From Baffinella frigidus (lineage: Eukaryota; Cryptophyceae; Cryptomonadales; Baffinellaceae), in contig MU646311.1 in the NCBI GenBank assembly GCA_026770585.1, positions 1,147,048 to 1,160,311 on the forward strand: a stretch of 13,264 nt of DNA, written 5' to 3'. The position numbers and the translations under genes were made by a program. This document shows, in pieces, positions 12,294-13,264 of this stretch. The notes under the pieces were generated by a model. The model made no database searches and was not told where the DNA came from. It worked only from the letters and a program-made list of their open reading frames with translations. How positions within the stretch are numbered: position 1 is the first letter of the stretch; each line of letters opens with the position of its first letter.

Positions 12294-12442
12294 CTGCACC
12301 ACACCAGGCCACACATTTAAATTTAATGTTGAGATTCTCTCAGTTTAAAATAGTTTTGTGGTACGAACGAAACATCATTGCGCCCAGGAATGGCTCGAAT
12401 TCATAGACTTTTGGCGTGTTTGCCGGGCAATAATCAACTTTA

Positions 12443-12496
12443 GTCGATCGCGGCCGAACAGAGCTCGATTCTCTCCGCAGACTTCTTCTGCTCAAG
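12443..12496 (-). pseudogene. Internal fragment of the TPR1 exon
   Basis: Reads EQKKSAERIELCSAAID. Mostly replacement differences; neither splice site is recognisable. It appears to be true debris. Confidence 0.6.
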
Positions 12497-12644
12497 CCGC
12501 TGTCAAGCGAGCTTGGCACGATATCAAACGCAAAGGCCACGGTCGCAAATCGACCAGGACTTTTCCGTAGGAACCCCCTATGTCCCTACGGGTTTGATCC
12601 GTAGGGCCTATGGATTACGTTTAGATGGACTGTTCCCTTCTCGC

Positions 12645-12667
12645 TCGGCAGCGGACAGCTTGTTCGC
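12645..12667 (-). pseudogene. 5' edge of the TPR1 exon, distal
   Basis: Only GCGAACAAGCT after GGGCAG matches clearly. The upstream intron CTGGCGTGGGCAG resembles CTGGTGTGGTGCAG of the 12293 copy, so about 370 bases were duplicated between 12290-12500 and 12660-12780. Confidence 0.5.
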
Positions 12668-13200
12668 CTGCCCACGCCAGGTCACACATTATATCTTAAG
12701 GTTGAGGCTCCCTCCTTTTTAAAAGTGGTTCCTGGTACAAATGAAACATTATTGCGCACATAAATGGCTCCAATTGCCCCACACAGCGGAGTACAAAGGA
12801 ATTTTGTGAATAACCCATTAGTGGATGATCCACAGGACCCTACGGTAGGCCGTCCGTAGGGACATAGGGTTGTTTCTACAACCGACAAAATGTCTTGCGG
12901 TTACTACTGGAAAGTCCCACCCCACCCTATCCTCTAACCGCGGACGGATTCCGTCCACGACGGCTCCAGTTTCCACATTTTTGGGGGGGGGCTGGTCACG
13001 GATTAAAACCATTTTAGACCCAAGTTGACATATTTTGGGCAAAAGCTGACTATTAAACCCAAATTCGTTTTAAAAACGATGAGATGGACAGCGCGGGCTA
13101 GAGCTTTCCAGAAGTACGGAGGGCGGTTTTTTTTGTCGGGACAGACCTGTAGCCGGAAAGTGTTGGCGCGCGTGGCTGGGAGCGACCTGCCAGATGGGTG
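12668..13200 (-). other. Upstream intron of the TPR1 exon
   Basis: Contains a duplicate of part of 12290-12420 (CCTGGTACAAATGAAACATT against TGTGGTACGAACGAAACATC) and a CCGTAGGGACATAGGG repeat at 12840-12870 also found at 1-40, 4509 and 12565. No candidate start exon with a Met and a phase-0 donor was found, so it should lie to the right. Confidence 0.5.
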
Positions 13201-13208
13201 TTCGGGGT

Positions 13209-13240
<32 letters not shown>

Positions 13241-13264
13241 GGTGGAGGGTGGAGGGTGGAGGGT
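13201..13264. repeat. GGGTTGA / GGGTGGA tandem array at the window end
   Basis: Five GGGTTGA units switch to four GGGTGGA units and run off the window. It is another telomere-like derivative. Confidence 0.88.

Noticed and set aside
13201-13264. A true chromosome end
   Set aside because: Units are GGGTTGA and GGGTGGA, not uniform TTTAGGG, and similar arrays occur all through the window inside introns.

Overview
This is eukaryotic nuclear DNA. One protein-coding gene can be recognised, on the minus strand, cut into very short exons (46 to 111 bases) separated by introns of about 0.45 to 2.2 kb. Ten intact exons between 12036 and 1365 join without a frameshift or stop: 741 bases, 247 codons, with intron phases matching at every junction. 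The product is the start and middle of serine/threonine protein phosphatase 5 (PP5): a three-repeat TPR domain, an acidic linker, then the first half of the PPP-type metallophosphatase core with GDTHGQ and GDFVDRG. The first exon (right of 13264) and the GNHE motif with the rest of the phosphatase core (left of 1) are outside the window. No second gene, tRNA, rRNA or CRISPR array was seen. Abundant TTTAGGG-type repeats and GT-AG introns packed with small inverted-repeat elements suggest a protist or alga with Arabidopsis-type telomere repeats, but the species cannot be read from this.

Layout, in the direction of transcription (right to left): 13264-12037 repeats and broken copies of the first TPR exon; 12036-10142 three TPR exons with broken copies; 10141-7917 a 2.2 kb intron with a GC-rich tandem repeat and foldback elements; 7916-5141 three linker exons, broken copies and three 150-bp foldback elements; 5140-3581 the two exons leading into the catalytic core, with telomere-like arrays; 3580-1365 the two catalytic exons carrying GDTHGQ and GDFVDRG; 1364-1 broken copies of the next exon.

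The unusual part is what surrounds the exons. Seven of the ten intact exons have one to nine degraded copies nearby. Copies that keep the exon's 5' end with its AG acceptor lie upstream of the intact exon. Copies that keep the 3' end with its GT donor lie downstream. Many differ from the intact exon mainly at third codon positions, so they appear to have diverged while coding. Three identical-length (150 bp) foldback elements with 4-bp target duplications each sit inside one of these copies. Telomere-like arrays, C-rich in the sense strand, abut several of the true 3' splice sites. The rest of the window is foldback elements, minisatellites and intron sequence.
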